DNA of 6,196 bases, taken from NCBI GenBank assembly GCA_900550645.1, contig URTA01000090.1:1-6196 (forward strand). Reading direction: 5' to 3'. The position numbers and the translations under genes are program-made. Shown one piece after another: positions 6,154-6,196 of the stretch; the stretch's first letter is position 1, and every line of letters begins with the position of its first letter. The notes beneath the pieces are model-generated. The model was given only the letters and a program-made list of their open reading frames with translations. It had not been told where the DNA came from and searched no databases. The stretch is from an uncultured Porphyromonadaceae bacterium (GTDB lineage Bacteria; Bacteroidota; Bacteroidia; Bacteroidales; Muribaculaceae).

Positions 6154-6196
6154 CGTCAACTGCGGACAATTTGCGGGCGGGGGATTTGCGGCTTCC

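Noticed and set aside
6150..6159. Perfect 10-bp palindrome ttgacgtcaa at the end of the WG gene
   Set aside because: It overlaps the stop codon, has no loop or T-run, and a 10-bp palindrome is expected by chance at this scale.

Overview
The window looks like an accessory region of a Bacteroidales genome. Four exact TAnnTTTG boxes (the Bacteroidetes sigma -7 element) lie in intergenic DNA. There is a lipoprotein with a clear lipobox, a GH108-type lysozyme fragment of the kind common in Bacteroidales prophages, and a single-repeat WG protein. Genus cannot be fixed from the sequence alone.

Left part (1-880, visibly G+C-rich): a remnant of a prophage lysis module. The first ~50 bases resemble the right end of an insertion sequence. 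They run directly into a GH108 peptidoglycan hydrolase that has lost its catalytic part and keeps only the C-terminal wall-binding domain. Next comes a 150-aa protein with an N-terminal lipobox and a C-terminal membrane segment, the architecture of a unimolecular spanin (u-spanin). A -7 box and a GC-rich hairpin terminator follow and could bracket a short transcript. Positions 881-1028 hold nothing I can support. Positions 1029-1080 hold a long palindrome whose right arm matches 16 of 18 bases of the putative IS end at 37-54.

Centre (1106-5743, minus strand): a compact operon of two large DUF262 proteins. The upstream gene (651 aa) carries DUF262 plus a DUF1524-type HNH nuclease, like GmrSD and BrxU. 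The downstream gene (810 aa) carries a second, different DUF262 domain and no visible nuclease; the two overlap by ATGA. This is the arrangement of two-gene modification-dependent (type IV-like) restriction systems such as TgvAB. A short cysteine-containing ORF, apparently broken by a single-base frameshift, sits directly upstream on the same strand and may be a decayed or still variable third member.

Right part (5744-6196): an intergenic stretch with a dyad upstream of the operon promoter, then a divergent small WG-repeat protein gene with its own -7 box. Taken together, this looks like a defence island next to prophage and IS debris.
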